From assembly GCF_019649055.1 (NCBI RefSeq), contig NW_026570244.1:186001-250000 (forward strand): a stretch of 64,000 nt of DNA, given 5' to 3'. Every line of letters begins with the position of its first letter. The stretch's first letter is position 1. The position numbers and the translations under genes are program-made. Of the stretch, positions 11,990 to 24,870 are shown in pieces. Origin of the DNA: Paramacrobiotus metropolitanus (lineage: Eukaryota; Tardigrada; Eutardigrada; Parachela; Macrobiotidae). The notes beneath the pieces were generated by a model. It had not been told where the DNA came from, ran no database searches, and saw only the letters and a program-made list of their open reading frames with translations.

Positions 11990-12437
11990 TTAAAAACGGC
12001 CGGTTTTCCAGCAAGAATGGAGCCGAAAGGTCTATCCGTGAAAGACAATAAGAGGCCGGATGTGATCACACTTGTACCGTGGGAACGGGGAAAACCGCTA
12101 GCAGTGGATGTGACGTGCGTCGATACACTCGCAGCTTCGTATATTGAGCGCACCTTCGCTAACGTTGGTGACCGCAGCCGAGCAAGCGGAAAGGAGGAAA
12201 CTGGCAAAACACGTCTGGATGCAATCGAGATTTAATTTCACCGCTGCAGCGTTCGACATTTATGGCCCTTGGAGTGACGGGACTAAGCACCTAGTGCAAA
12301 AGGTTGGAAACGGTATCGCCACAGCCACAGGCCAGAAACGGGCGAACGAGTTTTTTAGACAGCGGTTATCTATTCAAATGCAACGGGGAAACGCGATATG
12401 TATTATGGTTACAAACTACAATCCCCGAGCAGGATAG
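11990..12437 (+). pseudogene. LINE-like reverse transcriptase, C-terminal fragment 2
   Basis: The first frame (to about 12150) reads AGFPARMEPKGLS, DNKRPDVITLVPWERGK and VDVTCVDTLAASY. The second, shifted frame continues with AAAFDIYGPWSD, TATGQKRANEFFRQRLSIQM and QRGNAICIM. Together they match the C-terminal signature of fragments 1, 3 and 4. One frameshift near 12145-12155 breaks it. Only the tail of the element is present, consistent with 5' truncation on insertion. Confidence 0.82.
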
Positions 12438-14764
12438 CATCGAAGTGTTTTTGTTATAAAACTCATCTTTCTTAGTACTCAGTTTGTACTTACATGACTG
12501 ATGACGATACTTATTAAAGGCTGTTACAAACTTGTTTCCTCTTATTGTTCACACAGAATTCAACTCCATACACTGGAAAACAGAAAATACTTGGTATTTT
12601 TTAAACAGATTTTCTAGAAATTTTCTTCATCAGTGTGCCCTTGGCTTCGCGAGATGGGAACAGTCAGCGAACTACTCAGGTGTAGTATGGATGCTGATGT
12701 AATAATCTTAAGATGCCGGATTACGTCTAATATACCGGATTCCGACCACCCTGTGTGGAAGGTGTTGATCATCCATTTTTTTTCGAAAGAAGGAAACTAC
12801 GCAATCATTGCAACGCAATCCGCTCTCCCCCTATTGATGATTCTCGCCGGGATGGTACCCTGTGGCGGTTGGCAGCCGTGCGCCTAAGGTGCGCCGGGAA
12901 GTCGTCGTAGGACCATAACAACAAGTGCTGAGCCCGGCACTTTTTAAATACCTCGCGTTTGCAAACTATGCTGTTTGGTAATTGGGCAGATACATGAAAA
13001 TTCACAGAAAACCATCCTCTGCAAACGAGGAAAAAACGCGTGATAAAAATGTTTACAGTATTCTTAAATCAAGCGCTAGTGCTATGGCCACGGTATTGCA
13101 CGACCGCCTCGAAAACAACATCCGGTGGCAACGAGTCTGCACTTTGAGCAACACTAACACAGAACTGAGGCTGGGAATTTATATTTTAAAATGATTGTTT
13201 GCGTTCTCCTTATTGGAATTTTAAGGATTATTATACCCTCATTCTTCCCGAAATTTTAGTGTACGATATTATTGTAGTTGTTTCAAACGATCTCAATCTC
13301 TCGGCTGCCAGGTCTGCGAAAAAACTAATTACTTCGTGTCGCTCATCATCGCATTTGTTCTCTGGATTACAAATTATCATGCGTTGATCCCCGTAGCGCA
13401 TTCCCGCCGTATCTGACAGTTTTTCCGTGAGGAATCTCCGTCCGTCAGCCAACGTCAGTGGACCGTTACCCGTTCTCTACCTGTTACATTTGGCGTAGGA
13501 GTCGACGATTCACGAAATTGATCGATCGTGTAGATGGGCCAAATGTAAACAAGCCGTTTAGTTTTGATCTGCACGCTGGCCTGCTGTGGTTTGACCGCGA
13601 TTGTAGCGTCAATCTTTGCAAGAATCATTTGTCTCCTTTCTCCCTGATAATTCTACCAGCATACGTGTTTGACGGCGTTTCCGTTGATGAATGACAGGGG
13701 TGAGTGTGTGTGGAGGTATCATTAATTTTCTGCCTTGTTGCACAGTATTACGCGCTGCAGATGGCTTAAAATAATGTGGCGATGTCAGAATTTAATCCAA
13801 GTTTTTTCAACATTGCGTGTAACGACGATGAAGCGGGAAAGCAAGGAAACAGTGTGAGTGACAGGTGTGGTGTTGGCGTTGGCAGGTGGTTGTCGCTGAC
13901 TTTCTTGGTGGGATGAGTATGAGCACGGAGAGTTCCGTCGTTGTCAGCAGCTGTAGCAACCGTCGGGCGGCCCTCCGCTCCAGCTTCGAGCCTCCCTTGG
14001 CCAGGACCCCCTCCAGCATGAGCGCGGCCGTCTCCAGCGTTTAATGCAGTCGAAACTTAACGTGGAGGAAGTTGTCAAAGATCGGACTTTAAAGGTAAAA
14101 GAGAGCGATTAATAGCACGGCCAGAAGCTGAAATTATGAGCGAAATTGCTGCGTGAATTGTTTTACAGTGTACAGTAACATTGAGTTTTCATGAATGGAT
14201 TTTGTAGCAGGTGTTCCACGATTGCTGCAAACTGCATTACCATTCTTCCTCTCCTTGGCAGCCGCGACCAACAGGTGCGTTTATTAATTATTCTCGATGT
14301 TCTCCTGAAGCTGTTATTAACAAAAGAAAAAATCATCGACCGCTTTGTTTTTTTTCGATTTTAAAAATAAGCGAAAAAACGATTGCACAGTAACAGCGGA
14401 AGGCTCATTGTAAACTGCTTTGCTTTTTAATTTCTGTCTTTTTCAGCACTAAAAAAATAACATCAACAGAGCTGCGGGTGAGAAATAAGTATAAACTAAG
14501 AAGAATTGGTGCTGGGTCGTTTAGCGGTATCTATCTGAGTACGTACTATGTAATGTGTACTTGGCGCTATTTCTCTGCTTTACACTTTTATTAATTTCTA
14601 CCGTTTTACGGATACAGAAATTACAGTGTGGCTTGTAAAATGCGTTCTATCGTTAGAATAACATGGCTTTTTTTGCAACAGGCATGCGGAATTCCTGCTA
14701 AATTGTGTTGTGTTGTCTTGCGACGTCTTGTGTTAGTGCTTGTTGGGTCGCTGGAGCTGCTGCT
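12438..14764. other. Mostly unassigned; GC-rich patch before the JmjN exons
   Basis: No supported gene. A GC-rich patch at about 13850-14040 stands out; on the minus strand it reads MLEGVLAKGGSKLERRAARR and onward, an amphipathic-looking stretch, but a stop lies just upstream and no splice partner was found. On the plus strand CAACAG|GTGCG at about 14270 and TTTTTTGCAACAG at about 14680 could be the donor and acceptor of a 5'-UTR intron for the JmjN exons that follow. Confidence 0.25.
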
Positions 14765-15180
14765 ATGGCTAAATTTATTGAAATGTTACCATCCTCGCGA
14801 ATTCAAACATTTCGGCCCACTCTAGATCAGTTTAAAGACTTCCCTGGCTACATTCATTATATGGAGTTGAACGGCGCGCACTTGGGCGGCATAGCAAAAG
14901 TACCACGCTCCTGACCCTATACATTTTTTTCGGAAATTGCAAGTTTATTGGTTTTATACTACAGATCGTTCCGCCAGCAGGATGGAATTCTCCGAGGGCA
15001 GATTTTTCGGACCTTCAGAACAGGAAAATTAAGCCTTTGTATCAAACAAGAGGCAGTTTTGTGAGGGTTGAAGATCCCAATGGTTGTTTGGAAGCGCGAG
15101 TTGCAGGATATGAGCTCACTAACACAGAAGAACCTGATATTACGCCTGAGGAGTTCCGACGATTAGCTGCGGACAGAAAG
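14765..15180 (+). pseudogene. JmjN domain fragment of a KDM4/JMJD2-type histone demethylase
   Basis: Exon 1 (14765-14899) starts at an ATG and encodes RIQTFRPTLDQFKDFPGYI followed by YMELNGAHLGGIAK, a clear JmjN motif. A 65-bp GT-AG intron (14900-14964) joins in phase 0 to IVPPAGW, the residues that follow this position in KDM4 proteins. Exon 2 continues through a linker to ITPEEFRRLAADRK at about 15180. After that the sequence is the reverse complement of the neighbouring transposase gene, and the frame stops at 15252. The catalytic JmjC domain, which should follow, was not found in the window. JmjN supports JmjC folding and cannot demethylate alone. Either the transposon cut a real KDM4-like gene, or this piece was duplicated or captured next to it. 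The homology is solid; the fate of the gene is not. Confidence 0.8.
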
Positions 15181-16791
15181 CTGGTTAGAATTCTGAAATC
15201 GGTTACACGGTCTATAGTTCTTTCTGTATGTACTCGGTGGCGAGCAATGTGAAACGATTTACTCATCTCTTGTGCAGACAGCTGAGTTCTCGGTCCTAAA
15301 AAATCGGGAGTTAGTAACTCAATGCCGCGGTTGGCTTCTTTGGGTGCCATCCGGAATCCCTTGTCTGCCATAATCGAATCACCGCTTTCCAGCAGGTCTA
15401 GTAACTGACTGTCAGATAGAATAGCTTCGTCGGATTTTGAGCCCATAAAACCTTCCGACAGAAAACTTGCTCTGGCTGATGGTGTGATACCGATCAGATA
15501 TTTCACGGTCGTATGGTGCTTGTAACTGGAGTAAGCATACGAGTGGGTGCCCGGATGACTCGGTTTCTCAATGAATAGTTCAAAACAGTCAATAAGGACC
15601 CGTACATCAGCAAATCCGGAAGCCAAAAATTCAGGCGGCGCGTCTGCAAGAACCATTTGTCTGGATGGGAAAAAATTGATTCGTCTGATTACGGTCGCCA
15701 TTGTACAAATCCACATTTCAAAAATCTTGGACGCGGTAGAACAGTGAATTTTAAATAATACTCCCAAAAACTCGAACGATAAGTCCATGCGCAGCTTGAA
15801 CAAAATCAACAGAAACTGGTCTTCAACTGACAGTTTCCGACGTTCTGGGTGGGGAGCGCCTTTCTGGGATTCTTTGTAGCTGGCTGAAGATATTGCAACG
15901 CGAAAAATTTCGGCCAAATCGTTAAAAATTTCGGTGCTTACAACTCCGGTAAATCTCCGAAATAAATGGTCGCTTAAATTCTTGAGTTTATTTGTGCTAA
16001 TCAAAGGTTCCTCAATGTCCTTATGAAGGAGGTTTTCCAATTCCATGATGCGCACGTCCCGTACTTGAACCTCTGTTTCCAGCTCTTGAATCCGTGCGCT
16101 CGCTAAACCCAGCTGTAACTCCAGTTCCGCAATCTTGTTTTCCAGTTTTTTTGAGTTTCTTCCGACACTTTCTGAAAACAGTAAACTAGTTAACAGAAGC
16201 CTGAGTCATAATTGATCTCTTCAATACCTGCACTATCGATCTCCAATAAAGAAAAGCTTTTGTTCAAATCGTCAGGATTTTCAGGGCATGTTCGCTTCTT
16301 TTCTGGTGACACAGTCGTGGAACCAGAACCTGCAAACAATTGCTAATAAATATTCGAATACAAGAACGGCAACCCATAACTTCAGGTAGCGTACCTGAGC
16401 CATAGGTTCTTGCTGGTTTTTAGCTAACAGTGAGATAGGCAACACATATTTAGCTTAGCTTTCTCTTTTAGCTTTGGTATTAACTTTTAATATGGTTTTT
16501 ATATAACTTACTTTCGATTTTGCGTTTTACGGCACCTCCAAAAACGGTTGGAACACTGTCTTCTTTCAGAGACCTGCCTTTCCCATGATTCCTGTAGCAG
16601 GTGCTTTCAAAATGGTCCGAACAAACAACGGATCTTTTTCCAGGTGTGAAATCTTTTCTGTTGATTTTGTGTATCCAGAGTGCCCGGAGTGGATTTTCCG
16701 CTGGAAACCGATGAAACGAATGGGGTCCTGGAGTACTACAGTTTTTTCTATCGCTGTTATTATTACATCCAAAAGCGCAGCAGCGCACCAT
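15042..16791 (-). CDS. THAP-DDE transposase (Kolobok/ISL2EU-like), three exons
   Basis: Exon 1 (16512-16791) starts at ATG and encodes a THAP zinc finger: CAFGC near the start, LWIHKI, CSDHF and the closing SVPTVF motif. It ends at a GTAAGT donor. Exon 2 (16228-16329) is a Ser/Lys linker. Exon 3 (15042-16171) begins with a coiled coil (KKLENKIAELELQL) and continues into a DDE_Tnp_4-type domain. All junctions are phase 1 and the exons sum to 1512 bases (503 residues). The likely catalytic residues are all present: D in LIDCFELF, D in MADKGF, E in HTERTIDR. The last 45-50 residues are antisense to the JmjN exon, so the natural C-terminus was replaced at about 15180. THAP plus this DDE type is known from Kolobok-like elements, which duplicate TTAA. 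I did not find its terminal repeats. Binds transposon DNA in the nucleus; probably no longer fully functional. Confidence 0.88.
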
Positions 16792-18379
16792 TTTGAGATT
16801 CAAAAAGACGCAAAAGCAACAAATGTGAAATCGGAGAGATTAAAAGAACTATAAGAAACCAGATTAAAAGAACTACAATTTAGAAAGCACTAATAATAAG
16901 GTGGTCGTTGTAAATCATTACGCAACCTGCATAGCATAAAACAAAATTTTAGCACACGAACAGAAACAGAGCGAATGCATGATTCTCCTGTTGGCGCACT
17001 GTAATATCCCTGTTTGTTAGTGACGTCAAAATGACACACTGCCAGTCGGCAGTCTCGGCGAGAATCACGAATTCAACCGGAGAAAATGTATGCACTACGG
17101 ATCTATCTTATGTTACCCAGTAGCACGTTCAACCGATCCAAATTCTTACAGTAGTCCGTTTCTCCTCTTTGCGAACACACCAAAATGTGGGGAAAATGTA
17201 TTTCTATAATAACCAGATGATGGCGTACTGGATTTTAAATTTAAAAGCTTGGTGCAAAAGTTCGCCATAAGCTTTCTCCTGTTGATTCTCCTGGTGATAA
17301 CTACTTCTGGATTTTATGCTACGGATTATATTTGGTTCAAGCAGTTTACCCGGTAAGCGCTGTTAAAAGTTCACTGTAAAGTTACGAATTTCAGCTCCGC
17401 CCCAGTCTTTTAAATGCAGCAGCCATAAATGGCGGACTTGGAACGCTAAAACTGGGACATGGATTTGTCTACATTTGAAGGTCTTGGATTTCTCATATGT
17501 TTTCTTAGGTTTCTGTTGACATTTTTTTGTTTTCCTGATCTTCGACATCGTTATTTCTAAGGCTGCTGCTAATCAGATCGCTCCTTTAGCGGAAATATAT
17601 GTGGAACCAGATGGCGTATGGGCTAAATCGTCTAATTATTTTCGAATTTTTCTGCAGGAGCCGTTAATAATGGCATCTGCTAACGGTTTAGTCAGTCTCA
17701 ATTCCCCGGAATTTAGGCAAAAATTGAAATTAAGTAATACAAAACACACAATTCTAAAACGATATAATTTTAATTTTATCATAGGATTTTTACAGGTTTA
17801 TTCAATACAGGACTTAGTTCATTCAATACAGTTTCAGGAGAACGGGATAATAAACGATTATTTTGAAATGATAAATAAAACAAAAAAGTTCACAAAAATA
17901 AAACGCTTAAAAAATCATAAAAATTAAAAAAAAATAACACTGAAGAATTAACTGATAAGAATTTATGAGCTGGCAGAATCGGTACTGTTTATGAATTATG
18001 CGTATGTGCAAGACTGCAAGTCCATTAAACAGGGTTTAGAGTTCTTCAAAGGGGTTAAAAACACATTCGTCCGTTGCGACTGCTTTATTTAGCTAGTTCC
18101 TTCGAAATAATATCAAGACCTAACTAAACACCTAGAAAACGACCTGGAGAATATTACGACCTACATCCGGTTCATTTCTTTTATTGACAATAGCCAGCCA
18201 ATTACCGAAAAATGCATGGGCTGGTGCACTACTTACCAAAAAATGCATGCGCTAAAAATGCATTACCAAAAAATGCATGCGCTGGTGCACTACTTGTAGT
18301 TCGGGTTTATTTTAACAACATTCTCGACAGCAGAGACAGACACACGCTGAATCGCTGAAGTTTATTATTCCGCGTCAAA
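16792..18379. other. Upstream flank of the THAP-DDE gene; otherwise unassigned
   Basis: A perfect CRE-type palindrome TGACGTCA lies at 17021-17028, about 230 bases upstream of the transposase ATG. A 108-codon AT-rich frame at 17601-17927 has no recognisable motif. Short direct repeats of AAAAATGCATGCGCTGGTGC occur at about 18210-18295. Nothing else is supported. Confidence 0.35.
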
Positions 18380-18740
18380 TACCGTAATTATCGAATTTGT
18401 AGCGCCCCGGGCAATAAGGTCACCCCAAGTACTAAGCGCACCTACCCCTTTAAATCTGAGAAATCAAAAATTTCAATAGAAATGTTTGCAGCGTTCAGTT
18501 TCGATAGAACGCAATGAGCTCTTGTTTCCAAAAATAATGGCCCCTTCCGAAATTTATTGTCTGAAAAATAATGGTGACCAAAATTAGGATTCTTAGTTTT
18601 CTTTGGTTTTGGTGGCCAAAATGATTGGTGGCCGAAATGAATGGTGGCCGAAGTGAATGGAGACCAAAATGATAGAGCGCACCAGCAGCGAACGTTCGAA
18701 CTTTTTGCCGCGCAGTGCCACAAATTCGATAATTACGGTA
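18380..18740. mobile_element. TA-flanked MITE of the CCGTAA-end group
   Basis: TACCGTAATTATCGAATTTG at 18380 is inverted at the right edge (CAAATTCGATAATTACGGTA, ending 18740). TA at both outer edges suggests a Tc1/mariner-type duplication. The interior (about 18440-18680) carries repeated TGGTGGCCGAAATGAATGG-like words similar to the subterminal repeats of the element at 57152-57962, so a second element may be nested here. Confidence 0.8.
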
Positions 18741-18836
18741 CTTTGGGTCGTAACGAAATTCTTTTCCGATGCCTTCGCTTGTTATTAATAATCAATGCAC
18801 AAATCAGGTGGAAGAAAAATAAACAGAGCACATTAA

Positions 18837-19577
18837 TCACAACAGCAAAACTTCATTTAAACTATCCACTCGGTCCATCGTGCCAAGGATAGATGCTGCA
18901 TTTCCGCGCTGAATTTGCAGCGATAGGCGTTGACGCAGAAATTCATGTGATCGACTCTCTCCCGTATGCTGCTGCAGTCTTTTGCCCAACTCTTTCACAA
19001 TGGCGATAGCCGACGGGCCCCAGGGACCCATCGTCTCAAAGGCGATCGGAGAAAAAATATAGCGACCTTGCAGATAAGCATACAGTCGGGACTTCTTTTC
19101 TTCTGCTTGTACTGCAGCAGCACCTGCCGTACCCGACGTGGACTGATGATGGGAAAGGGCCATTGTGTCGACGCACGTCACATCCCAGGCCAGGCGCATC
19201 CTTCTCTTCCCGGCAAACGTTGTACGTTTCCGATCACTTTGGCGAGCTTCTTGACTGGTGCTCGCTACCTGCCGAATATTTCTGACAAACTCGGAAACCA
19301 AGGAACACAATCCCACCGTCCATGGCACACTTTTCCAATTCCACAAATCCAGTACTACTCGTATTTTCCAGTGGTACTGAAGCTCGCGCTCGTGCAGTGA
19401 TGTGGTTAACAAGTGCAGTACGTACGTAGCGCTGACAAAAACATCCCGGTCCTGTACCAAGCGTCGTAGTCTAACAAGATTCAGAAATAAAATTAGATAA
19501 TGATTTCTGCAGTCTACTGCAAGGGTAAGATGAGCTGACTGACGCCCGAATACTTGAAGAACTGAATGGTTTCTCAA
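18837..19577 (-). pseudogene. LINE-like reverse transcriptase, C-terminal fragment 3
   Basis: A 246-codon frame is open, of which the last half is recognisable: RRMRLAWDVTCVDTMALSHH, then YIFSPIAFETMGPWGPS, ELGKRLQQHTGESRSHEFLR and LSLQIQRGNAASILGTM. This is the best preserved copy of the retroelement tail seen in this window. The first half (19200-19577) has no clear match. The catalytic core is missing. Position and strand differ from copies 1, 2 and 4, so these are independent insertions. Confidence 0.85.
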
Positions 19578-20725
19578 CCCGGACGCACCTGCAGTCCTAT
19601 TGATGTCAGGAATAAAATTAGGACTAGGTTTAACTGACCTGGCTTTGTGAGAAGAATTATGTTATGCTGGTTAGCCTGCACTTTTCCTTGCTACGTAACT
19701 GTCGTGAACTAACACCTCATCGTATTTTACTCATGGCACGGAATTCAACTATTCCTAGTAGTTTACTGGTGAGTAGGATCCATCGCGAACTAGCGCATTA
19801 ATGATGGATCCTGATGCAGATAGAAATAGGTATCGTTGGTTGCCAGGCGCCACCTTAACCCACATTCGTATGATACTATAACTACTATTGCTGACTTCTT
19901 TATTTTGTAATAAGGTCAACAGGCTTTAAGCGATGATAATAATAATTTAATCGAGGGAAGCAAGCGTAGTCTTAATTTAGCACCAAATGCAAAAATGTTT
20001 CTGTGTCCGTTACGAAAGGTTGTTACGAAAGGTCATTACGAAAATGTTGACGAGAAATGCACACAACACAGCACAGATTTAGTTTTATAAAGTTATTACT
20101 GGCGAGAAAAACGCAGCACTGCCTTTTCGGGTTTAGCTCACCGTTTTCTGTGCAACTCTCGTGCTTCCATTTCCGTAAGTGCGAGCAGATCCTTTAATCG
20201 CAGTCGTTCTGATGCTTTACCGGGACAGTGGTGGTAGCTTCTGGATTACGCTGGGAAGCCCCAACGGAAGCATTACCCACTCTCTTATCGCTTTTCCGGA
20301 AAAGGAACGGGGGAGCATTTTCGTTACCTTCGGTACGCAATTTTTTGTTCAGGGTTCAGAGATCTTCACAACTCTCAGAGGTTACCGCCACCGAGTTAAA
20401 CGCCGCTGCCACCGCCGCCGCCCGCCATAACCTGATGAAGGTTCGGAGGTGTTCAAACTCGGAGGTTCCACTGTACCGACCATTGTGTATCTCACAGTTC
20501 GCAGCTGTGAGGTTGTCTCCTGAGATAAACGGCATTTTATTATGCACGATCGTGTCTCGCAAATGGTGCGCTTAGGCAGAAAGCGGTGCGAACAGTTGCG
20601 TCGAGAGCTTAACGGGTGGTGAAAGGTCGTTTCGGGAGACTTTGGTGGTGTCTGGAGTCGTCTTAATATTATTCTGCAAGAAAAAATTGAAGAACTTATA
20701 ATAATAATTACTATCTACAAACAGT
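19578..20725. other. Unassigned interval with a TTACGAAAGG repeat
   Basis: TCCGTTACGAAAGGTTGTTA and onward (about 20005-20050) recurs inverted at about 52350-52390, so it is a dispersed repeat, probably the subterminal part of a DNA transposon. Open frames at 20179-20575 overlap each other on both strands and show no motif. Confidence 0.4.
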
Positions 20726-21303
20726 GTACAATGGACGCCAAAATTGTCTTACACTTATGTAATCACAAAACTCGCGCAACTAAGCACTTTTCTGTACTCA
20801 AACAGCCAAATTTTTGACTGGCCATCGGCCTGCTGACATTTACACTTGCACCTTGCGCATTGCCCAACCAAAACCATCGACCAATATCTCAAACGAATGA
20901 GGAAAAAATTTCAAGAATTTTGATACCAAATAAGTTGTTCTTTATAAGATCTAAGAGATAATCGAGGCATCTAAAGTTTCTCGTAGACATAGCATAGGAT
21001 TTGCATCCGCGGTTTGGTTTCAGTTTTCACACAGAAATCGTGTGCTTTGTCTACGACAAACTAAAATGGCTCGATTTTCTCCTAGATCTCATGAAGGATG
21101 ACATGTTTGGTATCGAAATTCTTGAAATTGTTTTATCTTTCGTTTGAGATATCGCTTGATGGTTTTCGTTGGGTAATGCGCCAGGAACAAGTGTTCGTAT
21201 TCTTGCGCGTTTTCTGTTTAGTGGTCATTTGGTCCTGGCCATTTATTTTTATTGGTCATTCGGTCCCGGACCGAATGTAAGACAATTTTGGCTTCCATTG
21301 TAC
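20726..21303. mobile_element. Long inverted-repeat (foldback) element
   Basis: GTACAATGGACGCCAAAATT at 20726 and the bases that follow are inverted at the right end (AATTTTGGCTTCCATTGTAC, ending 21303), with further matching blocks inward around ATATCTCAAACGAA and GTCTACGA. No transposase and no exact target duplication was identified. Confidence 0.75.
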
Positions 21304-21382
21304 TTGTGCAGAATGCGAAGTGCAAAAGTACTTGCGTGTAGCAGCTTTTATTTCAGCATGCTGAACATTCAACAAACGACGG

Positions 21383-21884
21383 CCGTTACCGTAAAGGGTT
21401 ACAGTTACCGTTACCGTAACGGGCTACCGTTACCGTAACGGTTTACGGTTACCGTAACGGGTCACCACCGTTGCCATAACGGGTTACTGTTAACGTAACT
21501 GGTTACCGTTACCGTAACGGGTCACCGCTACCGTAACAGGTCACCGTTACCGTAAAGGGTTACAGTTAGCGTTACCGTAACGGGTTTAACGGGTTACCGT
21601 TACCGTAACGGGTTACCGTATCGTAACGGGTCCCGCTACCATACCACTACCGTAATGGGTTACCGTACCGTTACCGTTAACGGGTTACAGTTACAGTAAA
21701 GGGTTACAGTTAGCGTTACCGTAACGGGTTACCGTTACCATAACGGGTTACCGTATCGTAACGGGTCCCGCTACCATACCACTACCGTAATGGGTCACCG
21801 TTACCGTACCGTTACCTTTAAGGGTTACAGTTACAGTAAAGGGTTACAGTTAGCGTTACCATAACGGGTTACCGTTACCGTAAC
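21383..21884. repeat. TTACCGTAACGG minisatellite
   Basis: Tandem, self-complementary words such as GTTACCGTTACCGTAACGGG fill about 500 bases. There is higher-order structure: a block of about 100 bases containing GGGTCCCGCTACCATACCAC occurs twice (about 21553-21655 and 21697-21800). Because each unit is nearly its own reverse complement, the array can form many small hairpins. Confidence 0.92.
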
Positions 21885-22192
21885 AGCATTTTAAAAGGTG
21901 ACCGATGCTATGGAAACCGAAGGCGGAGCCGAAGGCGACGCCGAGCTGCGGCGCGAGCGAGCGCAGCGAAGCGAGCGGAGCAGCAAGTGAGACGAAAGAC
22001 TTTATATTTCTCTTTCTTCTAAACCTTTCTTATTCTGTCCAGTTTGATTTAAATTTAATAAAACTTTAGCAAAATAATGAAAACAAATTTACTGAAAACT
22101 TATGGAGTCAATGCGAACGGTCCAATACCTATTACAGACACCAGTATTCACCGAAGGTCAATTTCGTGGCCTCCCTCTCACGAGGCTTGCAT

Positions 22193-22680
<488 letters not shown>

Positions 22681-23159
22681 TAACATAATATTATTAACAA
22701 CAACAACAAAAATAAAAATAATTTGCGGAATAGGTACTTTCTCTGTGTGTGCTTTCGTGCTTTCAGGTTGTGACTATTACTTGTGTGTGGAGATACTTAC
22801 TTTCAGCAGTTTCCATAACAATTAGGTATTTCCACAATTCAACCGTGCACATAGTTCCAATCCGTGCGAGTTCCGCGCTCGCAGCCAACGCGAGTTCCAG
22901 AGCCGAATCCCGTCCGCATATCAAAGGTCACCGTGCACCATCCACAACGGGAAAACATTTTATTTCCTAAATAAATTAAAAGGAATGGCTCCCCAAAACA
23001 CTGCATAATGTGCAGACTAATGATATTAATATGATTATATAGCCATGTACAAGCCCGTCCGGAAACCGGAGCCAAAGCGTAAACGGGAAAATTGTACGAG
23101 GCGCAAATGTACGTACATTCGCATGTGTGGCTGACTGGCTGCTTATGTACCCTGTATAC

Positions 23160-24305
23160 CAGACCTGGGCAGTTAATTTTAACTATTTAACTTAACGCGA
23201 GTTTTTTTCGAGTTAACGAGTTATAACTTAACTCTGAAGCTTAACTCGCGAGGACGAAAACTTAACTCTAGCGCAACTCAAAAATAATATAGCGCAACTC
23301 GAGTTTAGCGTAACTCTGCAGATTTCAGTTGATGTTAAAAATGAAATTGAGTTTCAGAAATATCGGAAAGAATATTATTCTAACCGTGTATCGCATAAAT
23401 TTTCGAAATTAACTGCTCGTGCCGACGAACAGTACGACCGCCCAAGGCATTGGCTAGATGAATATAAGGGGAAAACCATTACCCTCGAACCGTCTCCCTG
23501 TACTGCTGTCGTCACCTGGCTGGAGTTTCTTCGTTGTAGCTAAACACGGCACTTATTTAGTGCGCCAGATTTAATCAGATGTACTGCGGTAACGCTTCAC
23601 TATTCAGGCGGGTGACAGCAGCAATAGAGGGAAACAGTCCGAGCAAAACGCTTCTCTTCTTCTACGTAAGTATTGGGGAGTGCAATCAGTGCATTCTGAC
23701 TGTGATTGTAGTCGTTTACATCATCTGCGCTTAATTAACATAATGCAGTAACACGTCCAGGCTCTAGCAGCGTGCAGAGAACAGACGGGGAGTTTTTTAG
23801 GGAACAAACTTTGGTCAACGGTAGGAGGACTCAGGACACCAATATTCTGCAGCAAAACCACAAGGGAATTTGTATGTCTGTGTGTTTCTGCTACTTGTCC
23901 ATTGGGAAAACAGTCCGAGCCGTGTAACCCCAATGTTTGGCAGCCATGTACATACAGTAATACACCATAGTGTAATACACCATAGTGTAAAAGTTCAGCG
24001 TTGCCGGCGCTTCCCTGGGTTCCAGACGAGCTAATTACACTGATGCGAGATTTGAAAATACTTGCTCGAAAAATGTTAATTCTGAAATGTGTTTCAAATC
24101 TGGTAATAGTGATACTGGTACGCGTAAGAGATTAGTTGAAAATGGTTAATAAAGTGCAGAATTTTTTTATTGAAAAGCGATTTTTTTATTTTAACGCGAG
24201 TTAACTCGAGTTATTGCCACTAACTCAACTCGTAACTTAACTCGCGAGCTGCGATTAACTATTAACTCTAACTATGAGTACAAATTCCATAACTGCCCAG
24301 GTCTG
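23160..24305. mobile_element. hAT non-autonomous element with exact 8-bp duplication
   Basis: The ends CAGACCTGGGCAGTTA and its exact inverse bound 1146 bases, flanked on both sides by CTGTATAC (23152-23159 and 24306-24313). CAG...CTG ends and 8-bp duplications are hAT hallmarks. Subterminal regions are full of TTAACTCG words in both orientations, likely transposase binding sites. At about 23330-23540 the plus strand has a protein-like frame (EIEFQKYRKEYYSN ... HWLDEYKGKTITLEPSPC) ending at a stop; it may be a remnant of a transposase or of captured sequence. No full transposase is present. Confidence 0.93.
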
Positions 24306-24799
24306 CTGTATACTTACACAATGCACTTGATTCCCGACCGTCGGTACAATACTGTACTGCTAACATTCACTGCATTCCTTAACTTACGTTAAACAAGTCT
24401 TTTAAAAAGCCTAGCCATCACGGTGACCCGCCATTTCGCCGACGAAAATCCCTCGACCGTCCCTTCGTCGAGCAGACACGATGTTTACCCGTCGTAACGT
24501 CGAATTAGTGTTTTGCCGAACTATCTTAGTTGGCTCATGGTTTCTTCGGTTTTCTTAGGCTTCTTCTTGGTGTGGGTGAATGTCCTGCGGTCGACGTTGT
24601 GTCAGTGGACGAACGTCGGTGCGAGAAATCATCATAACCTGCGTTAAATTTATTATTATTATTATTATCACTCTACTGTACAGTGGCCAGCTCCTTTCAA
24701 GGGAAATATCTCGCCAGGCTACTGGAAAATTTCTTTGGTTAGTTTAGAACATTTTATACTTTTTTTTGGTTTGATTTTATGAGATGAAAGTTTACCCAA

Positions 24800-24870
24800 C
24801 TTAGGAATCGAACCCAGGACATGCAATCCTAAAGCCAGACGTACTACTCACGCAACCCGTGATTTCTTTT
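24800..24870 (-). ncRNA. tRNA-like element, probably a tRNA-derived SINE head
   Basis: On the minus strand GGTTCGATTCC (24804-24814) is a good pol III B box, and TTGCGTGAGTAGTAC (24841-24855) resembles an A box at about the right distance. The arms do not pair well enough for a working tRNA. The unit is flanked by inverted GAGATGAAA words (about 24781 and 24879). A decayed tRNA or a SINE head are both possible. Confidence 0.45.
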
